Made by a program: the position numbers and the translations under genes. A stretch of 64,000 bases of DNA from UBA6522 sp965205045 (lineage in GTDB: Bacteria; Pseudomonadota; Gammaproteobacteria; Steroidobacterales; Rariloculaceae): positions 3,720,001 to 3,784,000 of the forward strand of contig OZ242031.1 of assembly GCA_965205045.1 (NCBI GenBank), read 5' to 3'. The notes beneath the pieces are model-generated. The model searched no databases and was not told the DNA's origin. It saw only the letters and a list, made by a program, of their open reading frames with translations. Shown here one piece after another: positions 8,120-17,433 of the stretch (positions are counted from its first letter, which is position 1; every line of letters begins with the position of its first letter).

Positions 8120-8938
8120 TCACAGGTTCATGACCGCCACGGTGCAGCCCACCGCGAAGATGGGTATCGGCGCGTAGAAGAGCAGTTCGCCGGTTGCGCC
8201 TTCGGCGGCGCCGGCGACGGAGATAAAGGTGCGGATCTCGAAGCCGCCCTGGCCGGCATCCCTGAAGGTTTCCTCGTCCGTGTAGCTCAACAGTTCGTCC
8301 TTGCGGTTGTTGAGGAAGCGGTCGAGGAACTCGTGGTCCCAGGCTTCGTTGATGACGCCGGAGTCGGGCGTGGCCGGCCAGTGCGAGAGGCCGCCCGTAC
8401 CGATCAGCGCGATGCGTTCGGGCTGTTCGTCGCAGGCGCGGCGCAGGGCGCGGCCGAACCGCCAGGCACGGTGCAGGGGGGTCAGGGGCGGGCCCTGGCA
8501 GTTGATGTTCACCGGTATCACCGGCAGGTCGTAGCGGGGCGTCAGGAAGTTCAGCGGGACCATGATGCCGTGGTCGAATTTCCATTCCTCGGCATAGGCC
8601 AGGTCCGTAGCCTCCATGACCGAGCGGATCAGGCGTTGGGACAGATCCGGATTGCCCGGGATCGTGCGGCGCTTGATCGCGAGCCAGTCCTCGTCCTCGA
8701 TGGGGCCTTCGTACTGCGCCGCCATGCCCATGCAATAGGCCGGCATGTTGTTCATGAAGAAATTGGCGAAGTGTTCCGCGGCCACGACGATCAGCGCGTC
8801 CGGCTCCGTGGCCTCGATGCGCTTGCGCAACCGGCCGTAGTTTGCGTAGAGCGCGTCCCGCAGCGCCGGGTCCGCCAGCTTCGCGCGGCCGGTGATGCCC
8901 GGCGCATGACTGCAGACGCCTGCAAAGACCAGGCTCAT
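8120..8938 (-). CDS. class III extradiol dioxygenase catalytic subunit (LigB family)
   Basis: The 272-residue product is a LigB-type ring-cleavage dioxygenase. Iron ligands are expected at His11 (VCSHAPG) and His56 (VAAEHFANF) plus a C-terminal Glu; a catalytic His is present in the GGLSHWP motif. It opens catechols such as protocatechuate, gallate or homoprotocatechuate next to the hydroxyls. Its start overlaps the stop of the LigA-like gene by four bases, so the two subunits are made together. With the HpaE- and HpaF-like genes downstream in the same cluster, homoprotocatechuate or a close analogue is the most likely substrate. Confidence 0.82.
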   Translation of the reverse strand: MSLVFAGVCSHAPGITGRAKLADPALRDALYANYGRLRKRIEATEPDALIVVAAEHFANFFMNNMPAYCMGMAAQYEGPIEDEDWLAIKRRTIPGNPDLSQRLIRSVMEATDLAYAEEWKFDHGIMVPLNFLTPRYDLPVIPVNINCQGPPLTPLHRAWRFGRALRRACDEQPERIALIGTGGLSHWPATPDSGVINEAWDHEFLDRFLNNRKDELLSYTDEETFRDAGQGGFEIRTFISVAGAAEGATGELLFYAPIPIFAVGCTVAVMNL

Positions 8939-9246
8939 GGGTCGCGCTCGTCGAGCAATGTGTAGAGGCCGCCCCGAACCGGGCCGTGCTGCTTCACGCC
9001 GTCCTTCATGGACCGGATGTATTCATGCCATTCCTGCCCGATGAGGGCCGAGTAGTGCATCAGGATCTGCCCGTTGACGCCCATGACGTAGAGCAGCCCG
9101 ATATCGCCGTCGCGGATCGCGTTGCGCTCTTCGTCGTCGAGATCGTAGTCCGCCAGCAGCCCTTCGAAATCGTCCCGGTAGCGTTGTTGCGTATGGGGAT
9201 CGCGATTCAGTTGGTAGAGCAGCTTCTGGACGTAGTAGAGGCTCAT
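8935..9246 (-). CDS. LigA-like small subunit of extradiol dioxygenase
   Basis: The 103-residue product is a helical LigA domain (PF07746): YVQKLLYQLNRDP, the LADYDLDDEERNAIRDGD segment, and GLYVMGVNG-like residues near 54-60 read here as LLYVMGVNGQ. In protocatechuate 4,5-dioxygenase the small subunit caps the active site of LigB. The stop overlaps the LigB start (ATGA), and 87 bases separate its start from the aldehyde dehydrogenase stop, so all are probably in one leftward operon. Homoprotocatechuate 2,3-dioxygenases usually lack this subunit, so the pair may use another substrate. Confidence 0.8.
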   Translation of the reverse strand: MSLYYVQKLLYQLNRDPHTQQRYRDDFEGLLADYDLDDEERNAIRDGDIGLLYVMGVNGQILMHYSALIGQEWHEYIRSMKDGVKQHGPVRGGLYTLLDERDP

Positions 9247-9333
9247 CGTGCGACCCGTCCAGGATCAGGAGCCGGGCCGGGCGCCCGTCCGGGTGGTGGA
9301 GGAGGTGACGGAAAGGCACATTCGGCGACCTCG

Positions 9334-10962
<1,629 letters not shown>

Positions 10963-11103
10963 GCAATATTCCGTCTATGGATTCTGTCGCTCATTTTCCT
11001 GAATATGCCGCACGCGGGCCAGCGCTCCGGGCCCGGGCCGCGGGTCGCATTTGCGCCTTCGAATCCGCCGCCAGCGTGCACTTGCTGTTTTTTCGTGGTC
11101 CGA

Positions 11104-11514
11104 TCATGTTGACGCCGACGAATCCGCAGCCCGCGCACGCACGTGTTCGTGCAGGTTGTTTCGCTTGTAATTGAGTTCCGGATGGAACTCCTGGATGTTG
11201 AAGGAAATCGCCAGCGGCGAATCCCTGAACGGGGTTGCCAGCTGATCGCAGATCACCTCGAACAGCCCCTGTCCGACCTCCTTGCGCACCTCCAGCGGAC
11301 GCCCGTGCCCGATGATGGCGGTGACGTGGACGAAACCGTTATCCGGATGGCCGTCGGCCACGCGGTAATGCTCCCGGCGCTCGGCGCGGACGCGCAATCC
11401 GCCAAGCGGAAAGACATCGTAGCCCGCGGCCGCCGTGTGCAGCCGGTCAAGCAGCCCGTCCAGATCGATCCGGTCTTCGGCGTTGGCGGAATATTCGACG
11501 ATCAGGTGCGGCAT
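11104..11514 (-). CDS. 5-carboxymethyl-2-hydroxymuconate delta-isomerase (HpaF-like)
   Basis: The ATG at 11514 gives 136 residues starting MPHLIVEYS, so processing exposes the catalytic Pro1 of the CHMI/tautomerase superfamily. HPELNYKRNNLHEHV at the C-terminus and the ISFNIQEF strand are characteristic of HpaF. The enzyme isomerises the muconate produced by HpaE to the oxo form. It is the first gene of the leftward operon and diverges from the DapA-family gene with about 145 bases between. A much longer open frame extends upstream but only mirrors the opposite-strand gene. Confidence 0.85.
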   Translation of the reverse strand: MPHLIVEYSANAEDRIDLDGLLDRLHTAAAGYDVFPLGGLRVRAERREHYRVADGHPDNGFVHVTAIIGHGRPLEVRKEVGQGLFEVICDQLATPFRDSPLAISFNIQEFHPELNYKRNNLHEHVRARAADSSAST

Positions 11515-11658
11515 TCGGGCGGTGGCCGGACATCGGTCCGGCGGTGTCGTGGCGGTGGTCTTTGCTCGGCTTGCAATCGCGTGCATTATATAGACAAACC
11601 GCTTCCGGTCCTGTCCAATCCACACGGAAAGTGGCCAGTCATCCCCGAGCATTATCAC

Positions 11659-12576
11659 GTGACCAATCATCCTCCTCATGACAGATTGAAGGGCTCCATT
11701 CCGCCCGTCATCACGCCGTTCACCAACGGCTCGGTTGACTACGGGGCTTATCGGCGCCTCGTTGAGTTCCAGGTCGACAACGGCTCCCATGGGGTCCTGG
11801 TCAACGGCACCAGCGCCGAACCTTCCTGCCTGAGCTTGGAGGAGAGGAATCGCCTGGTGACGCTGACGATGGAGACCGTGAACGGGCGCATCCCCGTGGT
11901 CGCCGCAACCGGGTCGCAGTCGCTGGTGGAGACGCGGCAGCTCACCGAACACGCAGTTGACGCCGGTGTCGATGCGTTGCTGGTGGTGACGCCCTATTAC
12001 ATACGCCCGCCGCAGCGGGGGCTGGTGGAATATTACCGACAACTGGCCACGGGCCATGACACGCCCTGGATGATCTACCACATTCCCGGCCGCGCAGCGG
12101 TCAGCGTCACCCTGGACACGCTCAGCGCGCTCGAGGATGAATTCGAGCATTTCGTCGGCATGAAGCACGCGGTGAACGACCTCGGTTTCGTCTCCGAGTG
12201 CCTCAACGCTTTCGGCGCCGACTTCAAGATCTTCGTCGGTTTGGAGGAGTTGAGCTTCCCGGAGATGGCCATCGGCGCCTGCGGGCTCATGAACGCCGTC
12301 GGCAACTTGAGACCCGGCCCTCTCGCGGAAATCTGCCACGCGGTCTGGGACGGCGATCTGGTGCGGGGCCGCGAACTGCACCATGCGCTGTTCGAACTCA
12401 ACCAGGCGGTCTTCTACGACACCAACCCGATCCCGATCAAGTACATGATGCGGCGCATGGGCCTCCTAGCCAACAACGAGCACCGCCCGCCCATGATGCC
12501 GGCCACCGCGGAACTTGAGCGCCGCCTCGATGGCGTGCTGGAGCGAGCCGGACTGCTGCCGGCGAGCGCTGCCTGA
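11659..12576 (+). CDS. DapA/NAL-family class I lyase
   Basis: From a GTG at 11659 the product has 305 residues. It shows the dihydrodipicolinate synthase/N-acetylneuraminate lyase pattern: GSIPPVITPF at the start, the NGTSAEP loop, the Tyr of IYHIPGRA, and the Schiff-base Lys in GMKHAVND. Such enzymes make or split C-C bonds next to pyruvate. The FAH-family gene starts on its stop codon. In the classic homoprotocatechuate route the last step is a class II aldolase (HpaI) that releases pyruvate, and no HpaI is present here, so this enzyme may replace it. That is inference. A GTG at 11581 is an alternative start. Confidence 0.8.
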   Translation: MTNHPPHDRLKGSIPPVITPFTNGSVDYGAYRRLVEFQVDNGSHGVLVNGTSAEPSCLSLEERNRLVTLTMETVNGRIPVVAATGSQSLVETRQLTEHAVDAGVDALLVVTPYYIRPPQRGLVEYYRQLATGHDTPWMIYHIPGRAAVSVTLDTLSALEDEFEHFVGMKHAVNDLGFVSECLNAFGADFKIFVGLEELSFPEMAIGACGLMNAVGNLRPGPLAEICHAVWDGDLVRGRELHHALFELNQAVFYDTNPIPIKYMMRRMGLLANNEHRPPMMPATAELERRLDGVLERAGLLPASAA

Positions 12577-13451
12577 TGCGATTGTTGAGTTTCGAGTCCG
12601 CCGCCGGAGCCAGCTTCGGCGCGGTAAAGGGTGATGGCGTTGTGGATCTGGGTTCGCGCCTTGATGATGACAGACACACGCTTCGTGGATGGTTGGAGCG
12701 CGGCTCGGAGGCTGCGGGTATCCGGGAACTGGAGGCGATGGTCGCGCGGACCGACGCCGACCTGCGTCTAGCGGAGATCCGTTACCTGCCCACGGTGCCG
12801 GACCCACAAAAGATAATCTGTATCGGCGTCAACTACGGCGACCGCAACGCCGAGTACCGGGACAAGAAGAACCAGGCGAAATACCCAAGCGTCTTTCTCC
12901 GTACCCGGGAATCGCTTGTGGGGCACCAGGAGCCGATCCTCCGGCCACCCGAGTCCGAGCAGCTGGACTACGAAGGAGAAATCGTGCTGATCGTCGGCAA
13001 GTCAGGCCGGCGAATCCCTCGGGAGCGCGTGTGGGACCACATCGCCGGCCTCACATTGATGAACGAGGGCTCGGTAAGGGACTGGCTCCGGCACGCCCGC
13101 TTCAATGTCACCCAGGGCAAGAACTTCGAGCGATCGGGGAGCCTCGGCCCCTGGATGGTTACCCGGGATGAATTATCGGGCAGGGATGTCCTCCATCTGA
13201 CCACCCGCGTGAACGGCGAGGTGAGGCAGGACGACACCACGGCCAACCTGTTGTTCCCGTTCGATTATCTGGTGTCGTACCTTTCCACCTTCATGCGCCT
13301 GCAGCCTGGGGACGTGATCGCTACCGGTACGCCCACAGGGGCGGGCGCGCGCTTCGAACCGCCAAAGTACCTCAAGCCCGGGGATGTGGTTGAAGTGTCC
13401 GTCCCTGAGATCGGCACGTTGGTCAATTCGGTATTTAACGAAACTTACTGA
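12576..13451 (+). CDS. fumarylacetoacetate hydrolase family protein (HpaG-like decarboxylase/isomerase)
   Basis: The 291-residue product has the FAH fold: an N-terminal small domain, then IICIGVNYGDRNAE, the metal-ligand region EQLDYEGEIVLIVG, LTLMNEGSVRDW, and the C-terminal GDVIATGTPTG loop. In the homoprotocatechuate pathway this family (HpaG) decarboxylates 5-oxopent-3-ene-1,2,5-tricarboxylate and isomerises the product. The ATG overlaps the TGA of the DapA-family gene (TGATG), indicating coupling. It completes the set of ring-cleavage enzymes in this cluster; a separate hydratase gene (HpaH) is not seen. Confidence 0.85.
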   Translation: MRLLSFESAAGASFGAVKGDGVVDLGSRLDDDRHTLRGWLERGSEAAGIRELEAMVARTDADLRLAEIRYLPTVPDPQKIICIGVNYGDRNAEYRDKKNQAKYPSVFLRTRESLVGHQEPILRPPESEQLDYEGEIVLIVGKSGRRIPRERVWDHIAGLTLMNEGSVRDWLRHARFNVTQGKNFERSGSLGPWMVTRDELSGRDVLHLTTRVNGEVRQDDTTANLLFPFDYLVSYLSTFMRLQPGDVIATGTPTGAGARFEPPKYLKPGDVVEVSVPEIGTLVNSVFNETY

Positions 13452-13489
13452 TCCATATATTTTCAAGCAGGCTGGGAGGCTTCCGTTCT

Positions 13490-13768
13490 GTGGAATTCGA
13501 ATGGGATCATGAAAAAGAGCAATCGAACATCGAGAAACACGGCGTGACCTTCATTGAAGCAACCACCGTGTTCGGCGACCCTCTTGAGATCACGATCACG
13601 GATCAGGACCATTCCGTCGGCGAATATCGATTCCTGAGTATGGGCGTGTCGTCACTCGGCAGAATTCTGGTGGTATCGTATACGGAACGAACGGCGAACT
13701 TCATCCGTATCATCAGTGTGCGCACGGCATCGGCCAAGGAACGGAGGCAATATGAAGAAGGAAGCTGA
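13490..13768 (+). CDS. BrnT-family ribonuclease toxin
   Basis: The 92-residue product matches BrnT: EFEWDHEKEQSNIEKHGVTF at the start, then a VFGDPLE turn, GEYRFLSMG, and the terminal IRIISVRTASAKERRQYEE. BrnT is a RelE-like RNase that inhibits translation and is neutralised by the downstream antitoxin. The start is a GTG at 13490. Its 3-prime end overlaps the antitoxin gene by 17 bases, and the GGAGG of that gene lies within its last codons. The downstream partner is unusually long. Confidence 0.85.
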   Translation: MEFEWDHEKEQSNIEKHGVTFIEATTVFGDPLEITITDQDHSVGEYRFLSMGVSSLGRILVVSYTERTANFIRIISVRTASAKERRQYEEGS

Positions 13769-14327
13769 GCGGGGCTTCATGCGGCCCGAATACGACTTCT
13801 CATCCGGAGTCAGAGGCAAGCACCACGATGCATACGCGTGGGGAACAAACGTGGTCTTGCTTGAACCGGACGTTGCAGAGGTATTCAAGGACTCAGCCGC
13901 CGTCAACGCGGCATTGCGGGCCCTGGTGCAGGTGGCGCGTACACATGCCAAAATCCGCGGTGGCGAAGCGGCCAAGCGAGTGTACGCTGTCAAGGCGAAC
14001 AGTCGCGAGCCACGCAAGGGTTCGCTCATGGCGGCGATTCAGGCTGCAATTCGAAATGAGGGCGGCATGGCTTCGTTTGCCAAAATCAGCGAACTCGTTT
14101 GCAATGGTCCATATCGCGGTCCCCGTTCGGGGGCGCCGGCGACTCCGAAGAACATAACGGATGCTGTCTGGCACGGCGTTCAGAATGGACTTCTGCGGGT
14201 TGTGTCCGGCAAGAAGGTCAACATCAAGGACCCTGAGAAGGTCAAGCGAGCCGGCCATAGAGCCAAGAGGGCAACCGCCAAGGGGAAGCCAAGTCTTCCG
14301 CCGAGCGATAGTGACCGCAGACTTTAA
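13752..14327 (+). CDS. BrnT-associated antitoxin with a C-terminal extension
   Basis: Starting at ATG 13752 (ACGGAGG at 13741-13747), the product has 191 residues. Residues 1-70 match short BrnT-linked antitoxins: RPEYDFSSGVRGKHHDAY, GTNVVLLEPDVAEVF and VNAALRALVQVA, a RHH-like DNA-binding region. Such antitoxins normally stop near 90 residues; here a further 110 follow, including a segment (SLMAAIQAAIRNEGGMASF, then VNIKDPEK) that looks like a winged helix, and a basic Lys/Arg tail. The extension may be a fused DNA-binding domain. No frameshift is needed to join the two parts. Confidence 0.65.
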   Translation: MKKEAERGFMRPEYDFSSGVRGKHHDAYAWGTNVVLLEPDVAEVFKDSAAVNAALRALVQVARTHAKIRGGEAAKRVYAVKANSREPRKGSLMAAIQAAIRNEGGMASFAKISELVCNGPYRGPRSGAPATPKNITDAVWHGVQNGLLRVVSGKKVNIKDPEKVKRAGHRAKRATAKGKPSLPPSDSDRRL

Positions 14328-14370
14328 GCCAGCAAATTTTCCGATCAACTGGAACACAAGCGAAGCAAGC

Positions 14371-14595
14371 GTGGAACTAGCCAGGATTACAGCCGGAGGT
14401 CAGACGACGATTCCCAGTCCCATTCGGGAGGCGGCCGACCTGCAAGAGGGAGACATCATCGCGTTTGAGCTCGAGGGGGATCACCTGTTGCTGCACAAGG
14501 TGATTCTGGAGGAGGATGGCTATCTGAAGGAAATCACCACAATATTCGGTGAGTGGGCCTCGCCGGAGGATGAGGAAGCGTGGCATGACGTTTAA
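14371..14595 (+). CDS. AbrB/MazE-like antitoxin
   Basis: From GTG at 14371 the product has 74 residues and is a SpoVT/AbrB swapped-hairpin protein: ARITAGGQTTIPSPIREA, LQEGDIIAFELEGDHLLL, and an acidic C-terminus ending EEAWHDV. Longer open frame upstream overlaps the preceding antitoxin gene and has no family signal. Proteins of this shape are antitoxins to MazF/PemK or PIN toxins. Its last codons overlap the start of a decayed PemK/MazF-type frame, so it is now probably an orphan. Confidence 0.7.
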   Translation: MELARITAGGQTTIPSPIREAADLQEGDIIAFELEGDHLLLHKVILEEDGYLKEITTIFGEWASPEDEEAWHDV

Positions 14596-14695
14596 ACCGC
14601 TGGATGTAGTCGCCCCTATATCTCCCTTCGCTGATCACCCGACAATAGAGCGTCGAGCAGGAATGGGGCCGCGAGGCTGTCAAGATCGCGCTTAA
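14585..14695 (+). pseudogene. truncated MazF/PemK-like toxin remnant
   Basis: An ATG at 14585, inside the end of the antitoxin gene, opens a 36-codon frame starting MTFKPLDVVAPISPFADHP, followed by ERRAG. This matches the N-terminus of PemK/MazF toxins, which begin with a W/LDVVVVPFPFTD-like stretch and then RRPAL. The frame is lost directly after that point and stops at 14693-14695. A typical toxin has about 110 residues. The following bases to about 14810 are open in another frame but show nothing I recognise. Confidence 0.5.
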
Positions 14696-14801
14696 ACGTT
14701 CCCCGACGGGCGGTGGCTACCATTATGGCGCAAAATCGGGGCATCCCGTTGTCAGCATTGTTGGGGAAACGACCTCCGCTTTGTGCATCTTGACCGCATC
14801 G

Positions 14802-15466
14802 TTACCTTGTTGAGGCAGGCATATTGATACCTTCAAGAGCTATCTCCAGGAATGGCTTCGATTTGGCCCGTCCGAAGAGCTTGAATCGCGACAAGTGCGG
14901 CAGACTGACGATTAGACGGCCCTCGTGCGTTCTATGCCGGCGAATTTTCGGTAGCGCCTCCAACCCGACGGCAGTTCCTTCTCCAGTGTTGCGTCGAGGA
15001 GCGAAACCACCAGTTTCCTCGCCCTTGCGGAGCAAACGATAATCGCTGCGTCGCGCGGAGATGACCGCAACGCCCGACCCCAGAACCGGCGCCCGAAGTC
15101 CATTGACGCTTGGCGTTGCCGCACCGTCAGCGCCTCCCACGACGCGCTTCGAAATGGCGCCACGACGCCGGTGAGCACTTCGGCTGGTTCCACCGGCATG
15201 AACTCACACAGCCGCATGAATTGATCCGAGATCGGCGAGCGCGAGTTGGACAGGTCAATCTCGTACGAATTGCCCCGCTCAACCGAAACGAGTTGCTCCT
15301 TTGGGTCGGACCCGCGCGGCGTTCGTGCGCCGGGATTCAGCGATAGAAAAACCAATTTGTGATGATCAAGCGTCTTCCAAGGACAGTACAGCAGCTTGTA
15401 GCCGCGTTCGAAACGGTACGTCGCTTCTGAGTTTCGCAGCTCGTTTTCCCAGTACGTCCTGTTCAT
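14802..15466 (-). pseudogene. uracil-DNA-glycosylase-like fold protein, frameshifted
   Basis: The frame from ATG 15466 encodes 184 residues: VFLSLNPGAR near residue 40, SDQFMRLCEFM, TGVVAPFRSASW near 105, and IIVCSARARKLV, a layout like uracil-DNA-glycosylase superfamily proteins. It ends early at 14912. A second frame covering 14802-14945 continues the fold with GRLIVSLPHLSRFKLFGRA and a natural stop. The two frames overlap around 14930-14950, so one base has been gained or lost there. The gene starts eight bases after the DctM stop. The function is not certain; the fold call is by motif only. Confidence 0.5.
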
Positions 15467-15474
15467 TCCACCGC

Positions 15475-16782
15475 TTAACCCAGCAGCATTTCAGGCAGCC
15501 AAGTCGCGATCCCCGGAAAGATGCACAGCAGCACAATGCCCAACACCATCAACAGCACGTAGGGCAGGGCGCCGCGCAGAATTTTGGGTAGCCCCACATC
15601 CGGCGCAATGCCGTCGATGACGTAGAGGTTGAGTCCCACGGGCGGCGTGATCAGTCCGATCTCCATGTTGATGGTCAGGACCACGGCGAACCAGTACGGA
15701 TCGAAGCCGGCCTGAAGGACGATGGGCATGAGGATGGGGGCCGTCATGAGGATCACGGCCACGGGCGGCAGGAAGAAGCCCGCGACCAGCAGGAAGACGT
15801 TGATCATGGCCAGCAGCAGCCAGCGGTTCACCTCCATCGCGGCGATCCACTGGGCGATGGACTGGGTCACGAACAGGCTCGACAGCATGTAGCTGAAGAG
15901 CGCCGCCGCCGCGATGATCATCATGATCATGACGCTCTCGCGCGTGCTACTGCTGATGATTCGCCACAGCCTTACCGGGTTCCAGATCCTGTAAACGACC
16001 GCCACCATGATCAGGCAGAGCATGGCGCCCACACCGGCGGCCTCGGAAGGTGTCGCGACGCCGCCGTACAGCACATAGAGAATGCCCACCACAATGAGCA
16101 GGAACGGCAGGACCCGGACGCCATGACGCAGGTTTTCCATCAGGTTGAATTGGCGCCGCTCCCGGATGCGGCCGAACCCGTCCCGCCAGGCATGCAACAT
16201 GGACCAGGCGCTGAACAGCACCGTGAGCATGAGCCCCGGCAGGATGCCGGCAATGAACAGGCGACCGATGGACGTTCCGGTGGAGATGCCGTAGACGATC
16301 ATGGTCACGCTCGGCGGGATCAGGATGCCCAGCGTGCCGCCCGCTGCGATGGAACCGGAGGCCAGGCCGTCCGGGTAACCGCGCTTGCGCATTTCCGGGA
16401 TGCCCATCTTGCCGATCGCGGCGCAGGTGGCGGGGGACGAGCCGCTCAGGGCGGCAAACAGCGCGCAGGCGCCCAGGTTGGAGATGGCCAGCCCCCCGGG
16501 AATGCGGTAGAGCCAGCGATCCAGGGCGCCGTAGAGATCGCCGCCGGCCGGGGAGGCAGCCACGGCTGCCCCCATGGCGATGAACATGGGGATCGAAACC
16601 AGCGTGAAATCGGCGAGCCCCGAGAAGAACAACTCCCCCGCAATGACCAGGCTGCCGACACCGTCGAAGAGCGCAAGAAAGGCCAGCGCGATCACCACGA
16701 GCCCGAAGGCCACCGGGATGCCGCTGGCCAGGACCACCACCGAAGCGATGCCGATCAGGGCGCCTATGGCCAGCGGACTCAC
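15475..16782 (-). CDS. dctM: TRAP transporter large permease (DctM family)
   Basis: The 435-residue membrane protein has about twelve hydrophobic segments. The family signs are PMFIAMGAAVAAS, SGSSPATCAAIGKM, and the IPPSVTMIVYGISTG stretch that lines the transport path. It is the transport subunit of a tripartite ATP-independent periplasmic system driven by a cation gradient. Its start overlaps the stop of the small permease (ATGA). Together with DctQ and DctP it takes up an organic acid; which one is not visible, but the neighbouring aromatic genes allow an aromatic acid. Confidence 0.92.
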   Translation of the reverse strand: MSPLAIGALIGIASVVVLASGIPVAFGLVVIALAFLALFDGVGSLVIAGELFFSGLADFTLVSIPMFIAMGAAVAASPAGGDLYGALDRWLYRIPGGLAISNLGACALFAALSGSSPATCAAIGKMGIPEMRKRGYPDGLASGSIAAGGTLGILIPPSVTMIVYGISTGTSIGRLFIAGILPGLMLTVLFSAWSMLHAWRDGFGRIRERRQFNLMENLRHGVRVLPFLLIVVGILYVLYGGVATPSEAAGVGAMLCLIMVAVVYRIWNPVRLWRIISSSTRESVMIMMIIAAAALFSYMLSSLFVTQSIAQWIAAMEVNRWLLLAMINVFLLVAGFFLPPVAVILMTAPILMPIVLQAGFDPYWFAVVLTINMEIGLITPPVGLNLYVIDGIAPDVGLPKILRGALPYVLLMVLGIVLLCIFPGIATWLPEMLLG

Positions 16783-17324
16783 GCGCCGGGTTCCTCTGAG
16801 GAGCCACGGTCACGGGGGCGCGGACGCCCGGTGACGAGGCAGAGGATATCCGCCGTGTACTGGAGGGTGAGGATCCCGAGCCCCACCGGCAGCGTGAGCA
16901 GGGGGATCCACAGCGGCGGACCCCAGACGGTTTCGGTGGTCCAGCCGAAAGTCCAGGCCTCGTGAAAGTATTGGCCGCCGGTCCAGGTGAGCACGGCGCA
17001 GGCGACCCAGGCGCAGATGGAGGCTGCAAGCGCCAGGCGTCGGCGGGGTTGCGCGGCGAGGTAGTGGGGCACGAGGTCCACCGTGACGTGGCCGCGTGTC
17101 AACAGCACGTAGGGGCTGCCGAGCAGGGTTGCCGCGACAATCGCGAAGGTGACGAATTCGGTCTGCCAGATGGTCGGCCGTCCGAGAACGTAACGCACCA
17201 GGACCATCTGGCATACGACGACGCAACCTGCGGCAAGAGAGGCCGCGGCCACCGCGCCGCAGGCCCTGGAGAGCGCCGTGACGGCGCGAAGGAATGAATC
17301 CACGAAGCGGTCGGCCGGTTTCAC
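16779..17324 (-). CDS. dctQ: TRAP transporter small permease (DctQ family)
   Basis: The 181-residue protein has four membrane segments and the conserved WQTEFVTFAIVAATLLGSPY and RGHVTVDLVPHYL stretches of the DctQ family. It links the binding protein to the large permease. The stop overlaps the DctM start by four bases. A GC-rich hairpin lies upstream, between this gene and dctP, and may reduce expression of the membrane subunits relative to the binding protein. Confidence 0.9.
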   Translation of the reverse strand: MKPADRFVDSFLRAVTALSRACGAVAAASLAAGCVVVCQMVLVRYVLGRPTIWQTEFVTFAIVAATLLGSPYVLLTRGHVTVDLVPHYLAAQPRRRLALAASICAWVACAVLTWTGGQYFHEAWTFGWTTETVWGPPLWIPLLTLPVGLGILTLQYTADILCLVTGRPRPRDRGSSEEPGA

Positions 17325-17384
17325 AGGCGTTGGCGATCAGGTATAGCGATGCGCTGTTGCGGCCGGAGGACCTGTTTCGACAAG

Positions 17385-17407
17385 GGCCGCCGCCTGGCGG
17401 TGGCGGC
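17385..17407 (-). promoter_or_regulatory. intercistronic hairpin between dctP and dctQ
   Basis: GGCCGCCGCC at 17385-17394 pairs with GGTGGCGGCC at 17398-17407 over ten base pairs, one of them a G-T pair, leaving a four-base loop. There is no T-run, so it is more likely an mRNA-stabilising or attenuating hairpin than a full terminator. It lies in the 109-base gap of the leftward operon. Confidence 0.45.
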
Positions 17408-17433
17408 CATTCGCCATGGCGTCAGGGGGCGCC

